From Serilophus lunatus (taxonomy: Eukaryota; Chordata; Aves; Passeriformes; Eurylaimidae): a stretch of DNA of 64,000 nt. The notes beneath the pieces were generated by a model, which did not search any database, had not been told where the DNA came from, and saw only the letters and a list, made by a program, of their open reading frames with translations. The position numbers and the translations under genes were made by a program. This document shows, in pieces, positions 12,823 through 25,011 of this stretch. Where the stretch lies: positions 1-64,000 of the forward strand of contig VXBA01001192.1 in assembly GCA_013399895.1 (NCBI GenBank), read 5' to 3'. Position 1 is the first letter of the stretch. The number at the start of each line of letters is the position of its first letter.

Positions 12823-13589
12823 ATGCAAACCCCACCACAAACCCCTAGGCAAGCCAGGAAGGACTTTCCCCTCAAAAGTCACTCTTGTAAAGTCTTGATA
12901 GTCTGTAACATTTTTCCTTAGAGGTTGAGTCACATTACCCAAGACCCCATTCAGGCAAAAAGCTTAGATCAAGGGTAATTTGGTAGATTCCCCAAGTCTT
13001 TCTATTGACTGGTAGAAGGTTTCCAAAGCTGAACATAACTAAATTCCTTCAGGAAACTAAAAAAAAAAAAAATAAAAAATCCAGTTCCAGTTGTAACCTG
13101 GCTGTTCAATTTTAGCCTGCCATGAAAGCGCGTAACAAATTAAATGGGGCTCATTTGTTACGCACATGATAGCTAGGGTTTCAAATACAATAAGCCTAAC
13201 CTTGATGGAGATTTCATCAGTACAGGCTATTATTTCCCTCTGCTAATGGCTAACAGCCTAGTCATCTTCACTGAGCAGCAAGAGGTCTCCCAGCTGCCCA
13301 GGTGAATTATGGCTGGAGTAAGTAATATTAACCCCTGCGGGATAAGTGCGTATATCATAAAACAAGAGCTGCACAGCTGCTAATGCCAGCAAAGGCAGTT
13401 TTTATTAATCCATTAGCTGGGCGTTTGGCAGGAGATGCCCTCCTACACGGGTGAGAAGGAATACAGGTTTTGTAATGTCTACACAATAACGCAGCAGCCC
13501 CATGTTAAATTCCCTTCCTTGGGGGAGGAAGAGGTATAAATACAGATGAAGAGATTGGGATGATGAGGGGCATACACGTGATTCACAGG
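12823..13589. other. Unique intron segment between two CR1 insertions
   Basis: No transposon or exon is recognisable in this stretch of about 770 bases. It contains an A14 tract (13059-13072) and an inverted repeat at 13130-13163 with CpG-containing arms. The part from about 13100 to 13500 has several motif-like patches, including TTTATTAATCCATTAGC near 13400. It could be a conserved non-coding element. No conservation data were available, so that remains a guess. Confidence 0.4.
13130..13163. repeat. Inverted repeat (11-bp perfect arms, 12-base loop)
   Basis: The left arm GCGTAACAAAT (13130-13140) and right arm ATTTGTTACGC (13153-13163) are exact reverse complements. They are separated by 12 bases (13141-13152). 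Each arm holds one CpG, which is uncommon in decayed intron DNA. The sequence could bind a dimeric factor or form a hairpin. Function is unknown. Confidence 0.75.
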
Positions 13590-14667
13590 TTGTTGTGTCT
13601 CAGTTCAAATGGGCAACAGGGAGGAGACTGTTGAAGAGTCTTCTCTGCAGGGTGACCCCATCTCACTCATCAATGATCACGGCTTTTTGGGAATGCAGTG
13701 TTGTCATTAGTGGGGGTCCACAGGCCTCCATCTTAGGCCCTGTTCTCTTCAACATCTTCATAAATGACTTGGATACAGGACTGGAAGGACTACTAAGCAA
13801 GTTTGTAGATGACACGAAACTCAGAGGAACTGTTGACACCTTCAAAGGCAGGGAGGCCCTGCAGAGTTATCTTGATAAACTAGAGGACTGGGCAATCACC
13901 AAACATATGAAATTCCACAAGGAAAAGTGCTAATTCTGCATCTGGGATAGGACAACCTGGGATGTACATACAGACTGAGGAACGAAATGCTGGAAAGCAG
14001 TGCTGTCAAAAGGGACCTGGGCATCCTGGTTTATGGCAATTGACCTGCAGTGCCCTGGCAGCCAGGAAGAAACCGTGTCCTGGAAGGCATTAGGCATTGC
14101 CAGCCAGTTGAGGGAGGAGACTGTTCCTCTCTGCTCTGCACTGGTGTGGCCTCTTCTTGAATATTGTGGCAGTTTTGGGCAGCACAATATAAGAAAGATA
14201 TTAAGTTATTAGAGAGTGCCTAAAGCAGGGCAATGAAAATGGGGAAGGGCCTTGAGGGGAAGCTGTATGAGGAGTGGCTGAGAGCACTTGATCTGTTCAA
14301 CCTGGAGGAGACTGAGGGGAGACCTCACTGCAGTTACAACTTCCTTGTGAGGGGAAAAGGAGGGGCAGGCACTGATCTCTTGTCTGTGGTGACCAGTGAC
14401 AGAATCTGAGGGAATGGCCTGAAGTTGTCTCAGGGGATGTTTAGGTTGGATATTGGGAAAAGGTTCTTCACCCAGAGGGAGGCTGGAGACTGGAACAGGC
14501 TCTTCAGGGATGTGGTTACAGCACTAAGCCTGACAGAGTTCAAGAAGCATTTAGACAATACTCTTGGGCACACGGTGTGATTCCTGAGGATGGTCCTTTG
14601 CAGAGCCAGGAGTTGGACTCAGTGATCCTCTGGGTCCCTTCCAACTCAGCATATTCTGTGATTCTGT
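13590..14667 (+). mobile_element. CR1 LINE fragment of a second, more divergent subfamily
   Basis: The 112-codon open piece at 13595-13933 carries the reverse transcriptase core: ASILGPVLFNIFINDLDTGL followed by FVDDTKL, a variant of the F/Y-A-D-D catalytic motif that keeps both aspartates. Downstream are the conserved CR1 C-terminal blocks (gaggctggagactggaacaggct at about 14480) and the 3' tail, ending in attctgtgattctg, the CR1 octamer repeat. The sequence differs from the copy at 10940-12822, so it is a separate insertion of another subfamily in the same orientation. It is 5'-truncated and interrupted by stops after 13933. The 5' boundary is approximate. Confidence 0.9.
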
Positions 14668-15500
14668 TGCTATCATGCAGCAGCACAGCTAACTTGCAAT
14701 GCTGGGACTTGCTTGCTCTGGCTAAAGGAGTGAATAAATCTTCACAAATTGCTATAATAAAGATTCAGCCCACAGACTCTGTGGCGTAAACACACATCTG
14801 GTCTCTGTTTGTAATGAGATCAGCTGAAAGCACCACTGTGCATTAATAACAAAAACGCTCAACATATTGCTACCAAATAAGCTCTGCTTGTCTTGAACTT
14901 CTATTGTCACATGTTAATGCACTTTTAACACTGATAAATGATGAAGTGCTAGAAAACATTTATCAAGGGACTTCAGAGTCAAGAGATATGCATTACTGGG
15001 GCATTGTTTTCTATTCCATCAGTTCTTTTATAATTTGGGTGGAAGTTAGAAACAAAGTCAGAGGCACAATACGAATAGTTTATATTGGGCCTGCCTTTCT
15101 TTGGTAAAGATCTCTTAACTCTGGGATTTATCCTGTGCTTGCATGACATGAAAAAATCCTGGAGGATGCATGAATGATGCAAGCAAGTCGATATTTTCCT
15201 TATCTCCACCCACCTTCTCCTCTCTCTTACTCCTTTTCTTGCCAAAAACAAGAAATGCCATCCACTCTAGTTTAATTCTACTCTCCAGTCCTCCTCCTTC
15301 ACCTTCCCTTACCCTCTCTGCCTTAATTTCCATAAGACACTCATGGTCTTGCTTTCTCCTTGCAATTCCAGGAAACTGTGTATGGTTCATACTTTATGTG
15401 TGACTGTCGATACTTTTAAGTTCTTGGTGTGAAAAAAACAGGAAACTGAGCAAGGCCACTCTGTAGACTTGGAGTGGTCAACACATGGGAAGGGTTTTAC

Positions 15501-15604
15501 CTTTTGAGTGATATGATTGATCCAGGGTGAAGAGCAGTTGCTAAGATCAGGCCCTTGGGGTTCCCAGATACCGTCTGGCACGAGACATCGGAAAGTTGCA
15601 ACAC
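15501..15604 (-). CDS. ADGRL3: ADGRL3 exon: second half of the HormR domain
   Basis: This is a 104-bp internal exon. On the minus strand it lies between an acceptor ending cctattacag and the donor gtaaaacc. Two bases finish the Gly codon begun in the previous exon, then 34 whole codons follow, ending exactly at a codon boundary (phase 0). The peptide carries PDGIWEPQGPDLSNCSSPW, nearly the family consensus for the end of HormR. It supplies Cys residues at about 6 and 23 and Trp residues at about 13 and 27. Together with the two Cys in the preceding exon, these give the four cysteines expected of the domain. The Asn in N-C-S is a possible N-glycosylation site. The open frame runs further on both sides (15387-15803), but those parts are intronic readthrough. 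The last residues, HITQK, lead directly into the GAIN domain encoded at 4879. Confidence 0.95.
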
Positions 15605-17586
15605 CTGTAATAGGAAAGCCACTGTGTTCAATGTTATTGGTTGCATTTGGCCCCCAGAAGACCACATCATAAGGCTTCATTTCACACCGATGGACATCTC
15701 CTGCAAATCCCGAGAGCTTATTAGTGCCCAGGTCCTTGGTAGTACAATTCTGAGTCATCTCAGTATCCAAGTCTCCCATCACCTTCCTGCTAAGGGGCCC
15801 CAAGACATAAAAGACCCATGAAATCGTGCAGGAATACTACCTCCAATATGCCAAACAGAGACTACAGACAAAGTACTTTGCCTTAGGCTAGGCAGGAAAG
15901 CTGCCAGGTACTAAGAAATCAAAACCGGATCTCAGACACTGAGCCAGCACCGAGTGATCTGCCTCATTGCTGATGACTCAGAATCAGACCCTGTGCCTTG
16001 ACTTCCTCACTGCTTTATGAACATTTTATGACTCTGAATCATCATTACACCATTTGAGTGGACACACACAAAAGTTTGAATGCTGTAGACACTGAGATGT
16101 AATGTTGGGCTTTACTATCAACCCCAACTGTCAAGAGAGACTTTAGAAGAGAGTTTTGTTTGGAAAGAGCTGCCCAGTCCCTGCTGTAAAAGACAGCAAA
16201 GTGCCTCAGGGCCTTCCAGACAAAGAGAAATGCATCTGAAATGGTGCAGTTAGAGATCTTTAAAAAGTAAGAAAAACTTTGCACATAATGAGTGCATCCT
16301 ATAAAGTGTTCTGCCCTCTACAGAACCGAATTCTTCAGCAGAGGCATGAAATATAATCTAGGTCTGATGGTAGCTCCAAATAAAAACAGTGAGAGTTTGC
16401 TCCTGCCTTCAAAGGGAGTCAGAAGAGCTATTTTCATCCAGTCCTTACCTCTCATACTTAGGAAAGGGCACCCTGCATCCAGCCTCCATTTTCCTTTTTC
16501 TTTTTTCTTTTTTTTTTCCTTTTCACAGATTTGGTTCATAATATACTTTCCACTCTCTGGGAATCACATGATACTTTTTGCACTAATTTTACCAAGTAGG
16601 GCTAGGAAAGACAGCAAAAATGTTTTCTACCTATTCTCACCACTGATGCCTTTCCATGCCCTTCATACTTTAATATATATTTTATCAGTCTGTCCTCACC
16701 AAATTCAATAGAGAATCAGTATTCATATACACAGGTGTGAATGACTCTAGGAGTGGAGAATTAATAGGGAGTCTCATGTGCAAGACAGATCCCTTCAGTC
16801 CTTATTTTCAGGCAATTTCCTCCGCTTTTAAGATTTCTTCTTTGCAGGCAAGTTTTTGGGACTAGACAGTAAGATTAGTATGAAAAATAAATATTTTTAG
16901 AAAACTCCATTTGTTAAAACACAACAAACTGAATCATTATGCCAAAACCTATTCTTCACTTGATTGTGTTCTAAATTGAACTGAAAATTTAGAAAAGCAG
17001 TATTTTTCAAGAAAACAACTGGGGAAAGAATAGAAGAAAAAGAACAAAATCCAATGAGCAATAGACCGTTTTGAAAGACTTGGCTTTGTTTCCCTGCTAC
17101 TTTCCCACTGGATGCTGGCTGCAGTTTGAAAAATCACTCACACTGGTAGAGGAGCTCCAAAATACAAGTTTTGTTGATTTTCTTCCCTCCACTCCTTCTC
17201 TAACCCAAAACAAGCCAAAGATTAGCCATCAACGTATCAGCCAGCAAGTCCAAAGGCTACAAATACAGGCAAAACCAGGATAACAGGTCCATTGTACCTA
17301 ACTTCTGGAGGCACAGGCTCTTACAGCATATCAAGCACAACTAGTAATTGTACTCTCCTCTGGCCAGATGCTAAAGATCCTGCAATACGTGCTGAGCATC
17401 TTGATGCTTCATTCCCAGCCAGTTGTCTGCCAAACCTCACCAAGGCAATGCAGACCCGGAGACATGAGTGTGCTTCACTCATGAAAAGATGTGCCACAGC
17501 GGCCCAGGAGTAACCGGCTTGCACCCTTACAACGTGCCATGGGCAAATGGAGACAGCTTGCTGTGTCCTCCTGCCCCTCAACTCAC
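15605..17586 (-). other. ADGRL3: ADGRL3 intron, 2.0 kb, splitting the HormR domain
   Basis: This is a phase-1 intron with donor gtgagttg (minus strand, just below 17587) and acceptor cctattacag (just above 15604). It is mostly unique AT-rich sequence, with a T/C-rich tract at about 16489-16523. The exon reading frame continues open into both ends of the intron, but no alternative exon is evident. Confidence 0.88.
16489..16523. repeat. Pyrimidine (T/C) tract
   Basis: This is a low-complexity run of T with scattered C inside the 2-kb intron. On the transcribed minus strand it reads as an A/G-rich run, so it is not a splice-acceptor pyrimidine tract for ADGRL3. Confidence 0.8.
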
Positions 17587-17895
17587 CTATTGAGCCCATG
17601 GGACATGGCTGCTTTGCCACCTGGCCCTGCCGAGTCCGAGACCACATAATGTCACGGGCTTCCATGGGGTCGCAGCTCTCTGCACCGGCCGCTGGCAGCT
17701 GGGAGGAGGCGGGTGGAAGGTGTGTGGTCATTTCATCAGGGACGTCGGCCATGGGCGATGGTGTGCTGGTGCTCCTGTTCCTCCTGCCCGAGGCTGAGGT
17801 GGTGGTGGTGGGGCGGCCAGTGGTGCTGGTGGCCATCCGTGGTGTGGTGCTGGCAGTGGTGCTCCCTGGGCCCAGAGCCCCTGATGTCGATACTC
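17587..17895 (-). CDS. ADGRL3: ADGRL3 exon: Ser/Thr-rich stalk and first half of the hormone-receptor (HormR) domain
   Basis: This is a 309-bp internal exon. On the minus strand it follows a strong pyrimidine tract ending ttttttcag and ends at the donor gtgagttg. It starts with two bases of a split codon, has 102 whole codons and ends with one base. Residues 1-60 are rich in Thr, Ser and Pro (for example GRPTTTTSASGRRNRSTSTP), an O-glycosylated mucin-like stalk with one N-R-S sequon. SGRRNRSTSTPSP and the following D-E-M-T-T-H-L-P are signatures of latrophilin-3 rather than latrophilins 1 or 2. The HormR domain opens near residue 74 (ESCDPMEAR), with Trp at about 84 and the second Cys at 97 (KQPCP). 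HormR and GAIN together form the juxtamembrane module of adhesion GPCRs. The split Gly codon completes exactly with the exon at 15604. The exon is symmetric (phase 1-1), but skipping it would remove half of HormR. The exon is GC-rich compared with its introns. Confidence 0.95.
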
Positions 17896-20800
17896 CTGAA
17901 AAAAAGGCAGAGCTGGTTGAAGACAGGAAGGAAAAAGGACTTGAGCCTACGTCCTGAGGATGTCCCCTCTGATGACTCCAGTGGTCTGTGGGGAGTATTT
18001 GGAGCTACAGCTAAGACAAGGCTTGCTGCACAGCCACCTTTCAGAGAGAAGTTGGAGCAAACAGCGAGAGAAGCACACAGAGGGGTAATGACCGCTGGAG
18101 CACAGCCGGTTTTCCAAAAGCACTAGTCTCTGATGAAAATAAAGCAGAACTTTATGCCCTCACCATTTTTCTTCCTGGCATTTTAATGTAAAAATCTTAT
18201 TTTCCATCTTATAGGGAACACCTAGCACAGAAGTGCTTTTAATTTTTTAGTGTTCCTGAAGACCCAGCTGGTTTGGACAGAAAAACATTTTCCATGGTGT
18301 AATAAAAACCAACAAAACCACAACACAAATCCATCCCCAAAACCAGCAGTGCACAGAGGGATGAACACACGGCTGCCCTTTGGAGAAAGCCATTAATTTT
18401 CTGTGAGCTTCATGCTTTGCTGCTTCATCTCCAGAGCAGGGCTTGGCCCCTCAAGCTACAGGCCATGTGACACATGCAAAGGTGCGCATCCAGCCCAGCC
18501 AAATCCTCAAGAGTTTAATGCTCAATGGGCTAATTCATTTAAAACCTGCAGCAAGCAGTCAAGCAGCAAGAGTTGGGGAACCTGCTTTAGAAGTGCATTA
18601 ACCCATTGTACATCCTGCAATAGCCACCCTAAGTACTGTGTGTGGGGAATATTGAGGGATGCCCACCTTATAATTACCTTATTTAGCCTCCTATTTGGAC
18701 CAAAGTGCTCACAAAAACTGAAGCACATACGGCATGCGAAGATGCCTGCTTCTCCCATCTCCTTTGCCTCTCTCAAAGATAAGCACCCTCCTGCTTCTCT
18801 CAACACTTTTACTCTAGGTAAATGCCAGACATTCATAATTGCCCCTTCAATTCCTGCCTGGGGAAACAACAGGGCTGACTGTGAAATACAGGTAAGGAAG
18901 CCATATGAATAGGCATGTTTAATCCTTGTCTGATTCCACTGTCACTTTAATTTGCATGCCATAACATCTCGCTATCATCCCACCTCTTCCAGAGTCCAAG
19001 AAGCCTTCAGTCACTGTTGCTCTATGTCCAGCAACAGGAATTGGCGTTTCTACACTAAAGACACACACGTGGGAACTCCAGCTTAGCCAGAAATTAATAT
19101 TAAATGTGAGAATTACACTGTTGCCCCAAGGAGCAGCCTCTTAACTATCCTGATGTCTGAGTAGCAAGATCCTGAAAGGCTACCCCTTCTTCTAGGTCCC
19201 ATGAAGCAGATCACGTTTACTATTTGTGCAATATTAGATATTAATGTGTAATGATATTGGGTTTCATTTAAGTCAACCTACTGCAAGCATAGAGAGGCCT
19301 ATATTTGCTGCAAAATAGGAGTTTTTCCATTCTAATTTTTTTTTCTGTTATTTCAGGAATTTGAGATCATGGTGCTCCAAGGAGCTCCCCTGCCACAGAA
19401 TCATCAATAATATGGCAGTTAAGTACATGCTTGCTCTGGTCTTAGGTATTTTTACTCCAAGTCTGTAACACTCTCTCTTCAAATGCTAAAACTCAGCATC
19501 ATCGTAAACATAATTTCCTGAAGAATCAGTATGTTCCAAGAAAATGTTCAGTTTAAAAATCTCAGATCTACTGTGCCTTGGAAAATAGGATTATCTTCTC
19601 CCCCAGGCTCCAAAAAGGCAAGAAGCAGCAAAACAAGCACTAAGTCACCTCAGCACCAGGACACTGATCTGAAAACAGGTCTCCTATCCTCAGTGATAAG
19701 ATTTTCCAGCCTTCTCCTGCCACTTCCCTTTTGCTATGAGCCCTGAGTTTGGATGAACTCCAAAAAAATACAATGCACAATCTAGCAGAACTTGACAGAT
19801 TTCTTCTAGTTTCTGCTCAAAGCTGCGCTAGACCACCAAACAATGATTTCTGCCTGATATTACAGGGAGGATTAAAATTTATATAGAGAACTTCAGCAAA
19901 TATTATCTGTTTTTACTACAGCAGGTCTTGCCATAAGTACATGTTTTACTTCTCCATAATATAGATTAGCCCGGTAGATAGCAACCTGCAGAATTTTTCC
20001 CATTAACTTACGTGATAAGAAGTTATTTTCCTTTTTCAAAATTACCTTCGCCATGCACTACAGACACAAAAGCACAGAGTAGATATAGCAGATAAAGTTT
20101 CAAAGCCAAAACTAGCAAATCCCATTTAAAATAATTTTTACAGTCATTTGTGAGTATATAGAAACATGTACTAAGCACTTAGGAGCTCCCCTTGATGCAC
20201 ATGTAGGAGGGCTGCATTCTTGAGCCTAGTTTTCATTGAAAATCATTGAATAACCCACAGCATACTGTTTTTGGAATAGCTCTGGCAAGTTTACTGTAGC
20301 AGTTAGGCAGAAGGGATTTAATGGCATTTTCCTTTAGCCATAAAAAATTGAGCTGTTTCATCTTCCATAAACCCCTTGGCACCAGTGTCAAAATCTCTTT
20401 GAGGGCTTGGTCTTTCAACTTTTTTCTTGTTCCATTGGGCTTGCTTACTGTTTTTAAAAATAAACACATCCACCATTTATATCGAGCAAGTTATAAAAGT
20501 CTGCCTTGAAGTGGCCTAACAAAGTGAGATGTATGAGATACCACCAAGCTGAGTTCAAAGGTTTGATTATCCAATAAGTCAATTTGGTAATGAGCTCCAG
20601 CAATCATGATCACCATGCTAACACCACCCAAGTTTCACCAGCCCCAGGCAGCACCATTTGCCAAGTTTGCTCACACAATTGTATGCTTCAATACAAAGTT
20701 AATTGATAAGAAGGAAAAGAACAGGAGATCAGGATCATTTACATATAAATGATTCTCAAATCCAAGCAAAACCACAAAGAGACTGCAACCTGTGCAGAAT

Positions 20801-21195
20801 TACCTAAATCCTACAGTGCAGAACAGAGATCAAACCACCAGATTAACTTAGGCTGCCAGTAAACTGTGAATTTTTAACTCGGGGAAAGCAGCATTGCAGC
20901 ACTGCTTTAGCAGAAAAATTCTTCAGATAATGCTTCACAATACAATCTTTGCTCTGAGACAAGCATCTTTAAAAATTATCAACACTACTACAGCTGGAAA
21001 TGTATAAACTTGATTATTTCACTTTTACTGATTGTTTTAACCACACATTGCCACATCAAGACTTTAAAGGCAGTTTTTGGGTAAGACTCAGTTTTTATTC
21101 CTTTCAAATCCAAGACTTTGCAGACTTCAATTCCACGAAACACAGCGCTAGGATAGGAATTTTCAGTGTTCTTAAGAAAACAAATTACGGCTGCG

Positions 21196-21239
21196 GAAAC
21201 ATATCTTCTCCAGAAACATATCCTCTTCAGAAACATCCC
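21196..21239. repeat. Short tandem repeat, 17-bp unit, about 2.6 copies
   Basis: GAAACATATCTTCTCCA (21196-21212) is followed by GAAACATATCCTCTTCA (21213-21229) with two mismatches, and then by a partial third unit, GAAACATCCC. This is a small intronic minisatellite-like repeat with no evident function. Confidence 0.85.
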
Positions 21240-23208
21240 AAAGTGATATTTCACTGGTTTATTCCCTGCTTTATCTAGAGAGCTAGCACTTATAGCAGAA
21301 GACTAATTTTTTTTTCATCATTCAGATTAGAGACACAGAAAAAAACCCCAACCACCAAACATTTCCAGCATCCACAAGGGAATAATGGCAACTCTCAGAA
21401 GAGCCTCCCTCTATTCAGGGCACACTGAGTAGCAAGAAAATAGAAATTTCTAGTTTCTTCCCTTCTTTATTTCTCATCCTCTACACAGAGCTCAGGCTTC
21501 TGGAAGAGGAATTCTGTGAAGTTTCTATGAAATTTTGCTTGGTGGAAGAAAAATTGTGGTAAAGATTTCCTCACAGGGAAGAATCTTAAATAAATAATAG
21601 ACTACCTTATTTTTTTCCTTTTCTCCCATTTCTGTCTGTTCCCCTTTCCTGAAGAAGTGACATGACAAGTGCACTACTGTCCTAAGACCTGCACTTTTTA
21701 TTTGCCGTCACGAAAATCCAGTACATGTCACCTTACATTCTGCTCTGCTTACCTCCTCCTGGTACTTCCAGATACAGGAGACTCCCAAATGACTCTGACT
21801 AGAGTTTTCCCATTAAAAAAGCAGCTTTGATTGCAAGAAAGGCTATTTGCTACCTTTTCTATAATTTTTTTTTAATTTTGGCACTTAAATTATCTGGCCT
21901 GTGACCTGGTGTGCTCAATAACTGAAAATAATTTTTAAGAGATGTCATGTACTTTCTGTCTCATAAATGAAGATAACTGAGTGCCCCTCAAGCAAAAATT
22001 GCAGATAAGATTTCCTGGGTGAGGCTCACTGGCTCTTGCTAGGTAACAGATGACAGAAGACATCCGTCAAGCTCTACCCCTGGGGTTGCAATCCAAAGGT
22101 TTAGCCTGATGGCTCTGTGCTACAAGCCAGCACTTGCTCACGTAATTGGAAGGAGAGGCTACACTCCAAGTTTTATGATCAAGCTCCAAGCAAACCATGA
22201 TGACTTCACTCTCTGGTGAGTTTTGCATTCCTGAGCCTGATGCTCAGGCAGATGTGGAACACTGGACCAGCAGAGGTACAACTAATCGGAGCAGTTCCAT
22301 AGCAGCAATCCCAGAGCCCTCTTGAGCATGTCCAAGCTGTGTGCACAATTAGTTACACATGTTGCTGCTGCACGAAGACAAATGGAGCATGGCAGGACTC
22401 TGAAAGGCTGCAAGAAGCACAAAATCTGAAGTCCCTCCCTTCCTCACTGCTAGTTATACCCTTTTCATATTTGGCAGCCACATCCTTTGCTTATAGCATC
22501 CTTTTTATCATTTCTTCTTCTACTGAAAGATGGTGCTAGTTGTATTTACATAGGAAATAAGAAGGTTTAGGCATGCCTTGAAAGAAGCAGCACAAAAAAC
22601 CCACAAATCTAACACAATTGGAGGATTATATCACAGCTGTTTTTCTCTTCCCTGTCACATAAATGCATCTCACGGGAATTAATTTTCTACAGGCATTTTC
22701 AAATGCATTTCAGAACGCTTTCTGAAACTCCCTAGAAAAAAATTACTATTTCAAAGTAAATATATTCCCGTTTTCTTTTGCCTTTTTTTTTAATTATTTT
22801 CTTGTTTTTTTCAAAGAATTCCACTTAAGGTGACAGAAAAGGATGACTGAACTCAAGAAGCACCCAGGTTGAGCTTCACACACAATCAACCCAGTCACTG
22901 ACACAGGGATGGATTGCAGTTATACTGAGTCCATGCCATGAAAGACACCACCCTGCAAAACTTTCTCATGTTTAATGTCTGCTAGAAGACCAAAAATCAC
23001 ATGCTGGTGCCATCCAGGAGCTGGGGGAAAGAGAATTGGCAGCGTGAGATCAGCCCCTAAATTATGTATAGCTCCTTCCACGTGTTTGAGAGAAACTATG
23101 ATTTACTTTTACTGTAGGTGAAGGCCAAATCGACCTCACATCAAACACCTGAACAGTTCTACCCTGTGCTGACACATGCCATTATTTGGGGAAGCTGAGC
23201 CAGAAGAA

Positions 23209-23230
23209 TGTGTGAACTTAAGTTCACACA
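23209..23230. repeat. Perfect 22-bp palindrome
   Basis: TGTGTGAACTTAAGTTCACA followed by CA reads identically on both strands over 22 bp. Its core contains TGAACT and AGTTCA separated by TA, which is an everted pair of nuclear-receptor-like half-sites (RGKTCA type). Whether a receptor binds here is unknown. Confidence 0.85.
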
Positions 23231-25011
23231 CTGCTTTTGGAGGGACTGGAGTTGTGGTTTTTGTTGTTGGAGCTTTATTGACTCAGACTGATGAGTGGCT
23301 TGCAAAACCAATTGGTGGGAGGATTAGATATGTGATGGCCCCAGAGTATTCAACATGGCACATTATTTTCAAGAACATAACAGCACATAGCCCCATGCCC
23401 TGAAAAAGTCACACGAAGTATGACACATAGATCTTTTTCTTCTCTCTTATCTAACACAAAGCAGGAAGGAAAAGCAGAGGAGGAAGATGCTGCATCCAAG
23501 ACAAGAAAGATCCATTCCCTTGGGGTCTGCAAACAAATGGAGAAACACTTTCTGAATTTTTTTTCCTATCTCTTCTAGTAGGGGATCAGTTTTTGTGCCC
23601 AAGGCTACTCTGCCCACATAGGACTATTCTGCTGGGCTTGGGCAGATGCTGCAATAGACATGGACCACATGTTGAGTTCCTATAATGAGGGAAACGTACA
23701 GCTGTGGTCCAAGACATGGTGCAAACTCATCTGTTCCAATGCACTTCAAGCTGGAATCATTTAACATGCTGGGACTTTCTTCTGAAAATCAGTTTGAGTA
23801 CTTAATATAAACAACAAAGAATGAGAGCTGAAGCGTGCAAAATCATCGCAACGGGCTCAAGTTCACCAAATCTGCCCCAGCTCACCCTTTTTCATTGTAC
23901 CACCACACTGAGCAAAACAATAAATACACTCAAAGCAGCCACCACACGCACTGATACATCTACCAAAAAATACGTCAGGCAAAAAATATGTCTACCAAAG
24001 CCCTTTTAACTCAAAACTACATTTCTGACAATGATCAATGTTCATTATTTGTGTCAAATTGCCATAGAATGGTTGCTCTGTCAAAAACATTCCAGCTATT
24101 ATTGCAAACTTCTAAGTTGTGCCTGAAAAAAATAAAACCCCAAATAGCAGCATGCCCATGTTTTTGTGAAATATCAACTTGTTTGCTTCTGTGGGACTTC
24201 TGTGGGGGTGGGTGTGTGTGTCAGCACTCGATACTTTCTCTGGCTCTAAACAGCTCTAAATGTCAGGTCCCCAATTTAGTTGTCATTCAAATAAAAGGAG
24301 ATACTTCTTTATTTTCTTCTTCTTTTTTTCTCTCTGACCCATTCTTCTCCAAGAAATTACTGGATCCTGCTTAAAATACATAACTTCACAGACATCAGAT
24401 AACGTTTTAACTGTTATTTTACAGCACACTGGCATATTTAGCAATACCAGGAAACGAACGGGTACAGCACAGGAACATCACCTGTTGTCTTCACCACAGT
24501 CCTCTTTTATCAGAAGGATAGTTCCTAAAGCCTTAGCTCTGATTTCCTATCCAGGACCTCTGCCAAATCCACCTTTGTGAACCTCTTGTACCCTTTGGGA
24601 ACCATCCACTGAGGGCATTAATGCCATATTGCTTGTTCCAGACTTTGCAACTTATTCTGAATATTCAGACAGAAACCATATGCACAAGACTCAAGAATTG
24701 AGCATTTTTTTCAACACCATGCTAGAGTGCTTTTAGAAATGCAGATGAACTACACCCATAGGAGGCCTAGTAAACAAGAAAAGATTACAGAAGAGCTGAT
24801 CTAATAGACAGTAAGATCAGGATTTATTATAAATGGACTAATCTAATAGTTTTTAGAGTTCAGTTCAAGAGCTATTTTTAGGCAATCTAGCTTTAATTCA
24901 CTCTAGTTCTCAAAAACACTGTCAGATGTGGTTGCAGTTACTTTGAATTTCTGGATTTGAATATATAAAATCTGATTATTATTTTTTCTTCAACCCTATG
25001 TGGTTGCACAT

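Larger units (their letters stand above)
4880..15500 (-). other. ADGRL3: ADGRL3 intron, 10.6 kb, between the HormR and GAIN exons
   Basis: This is a phase-0 intron spanning from donor gtaaaa (just below 15501) to acceptor gcag (just above 4879). The stretch 4880-8690 shows no recognisable repeat or exon. A CR1 fragment on the minus strand lies at 8694-9235. Unique sequence follows to about 10940. Two CR1 fragments on the plus strand, antisense to the gene, occupy 10940-12822 and 13590-14667. The unique stretch between them (12823-13589) contains an A14 tract at 13059-13072 and a perfect-arm hairpin at 13130-13163. From 14668 to 15500 I see nothing beyond a pyrimidine-rich stretch around 15200-15360. 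No additional coding exon is supported. Confidence 0.85.

Noticed and set aside
15387..15803. Whole 138-codon open frame as a single exon
   Set aside because: Only 15501-15604 is flanked by good splice sites and matches latrophilin. The remaining codons on both sides are intron readthrough.
17321..17836. Whole 171-codon open frame as the coding unit
   Set aside because: The donor at 17587 ends the coding part. The exon also extends upstream of the first ATG to 17895, so neither end of the open frame is a real boundary.
18403..18912. 169-codon open frame on the plus strand, also open on the minus strand (18522-18869)
   Set aside because: It starts at GTG, its composition looks like random translation with scattered Cys, and no domain or splice context was seen. 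It lies in the large intron just beyond the stalk exon.
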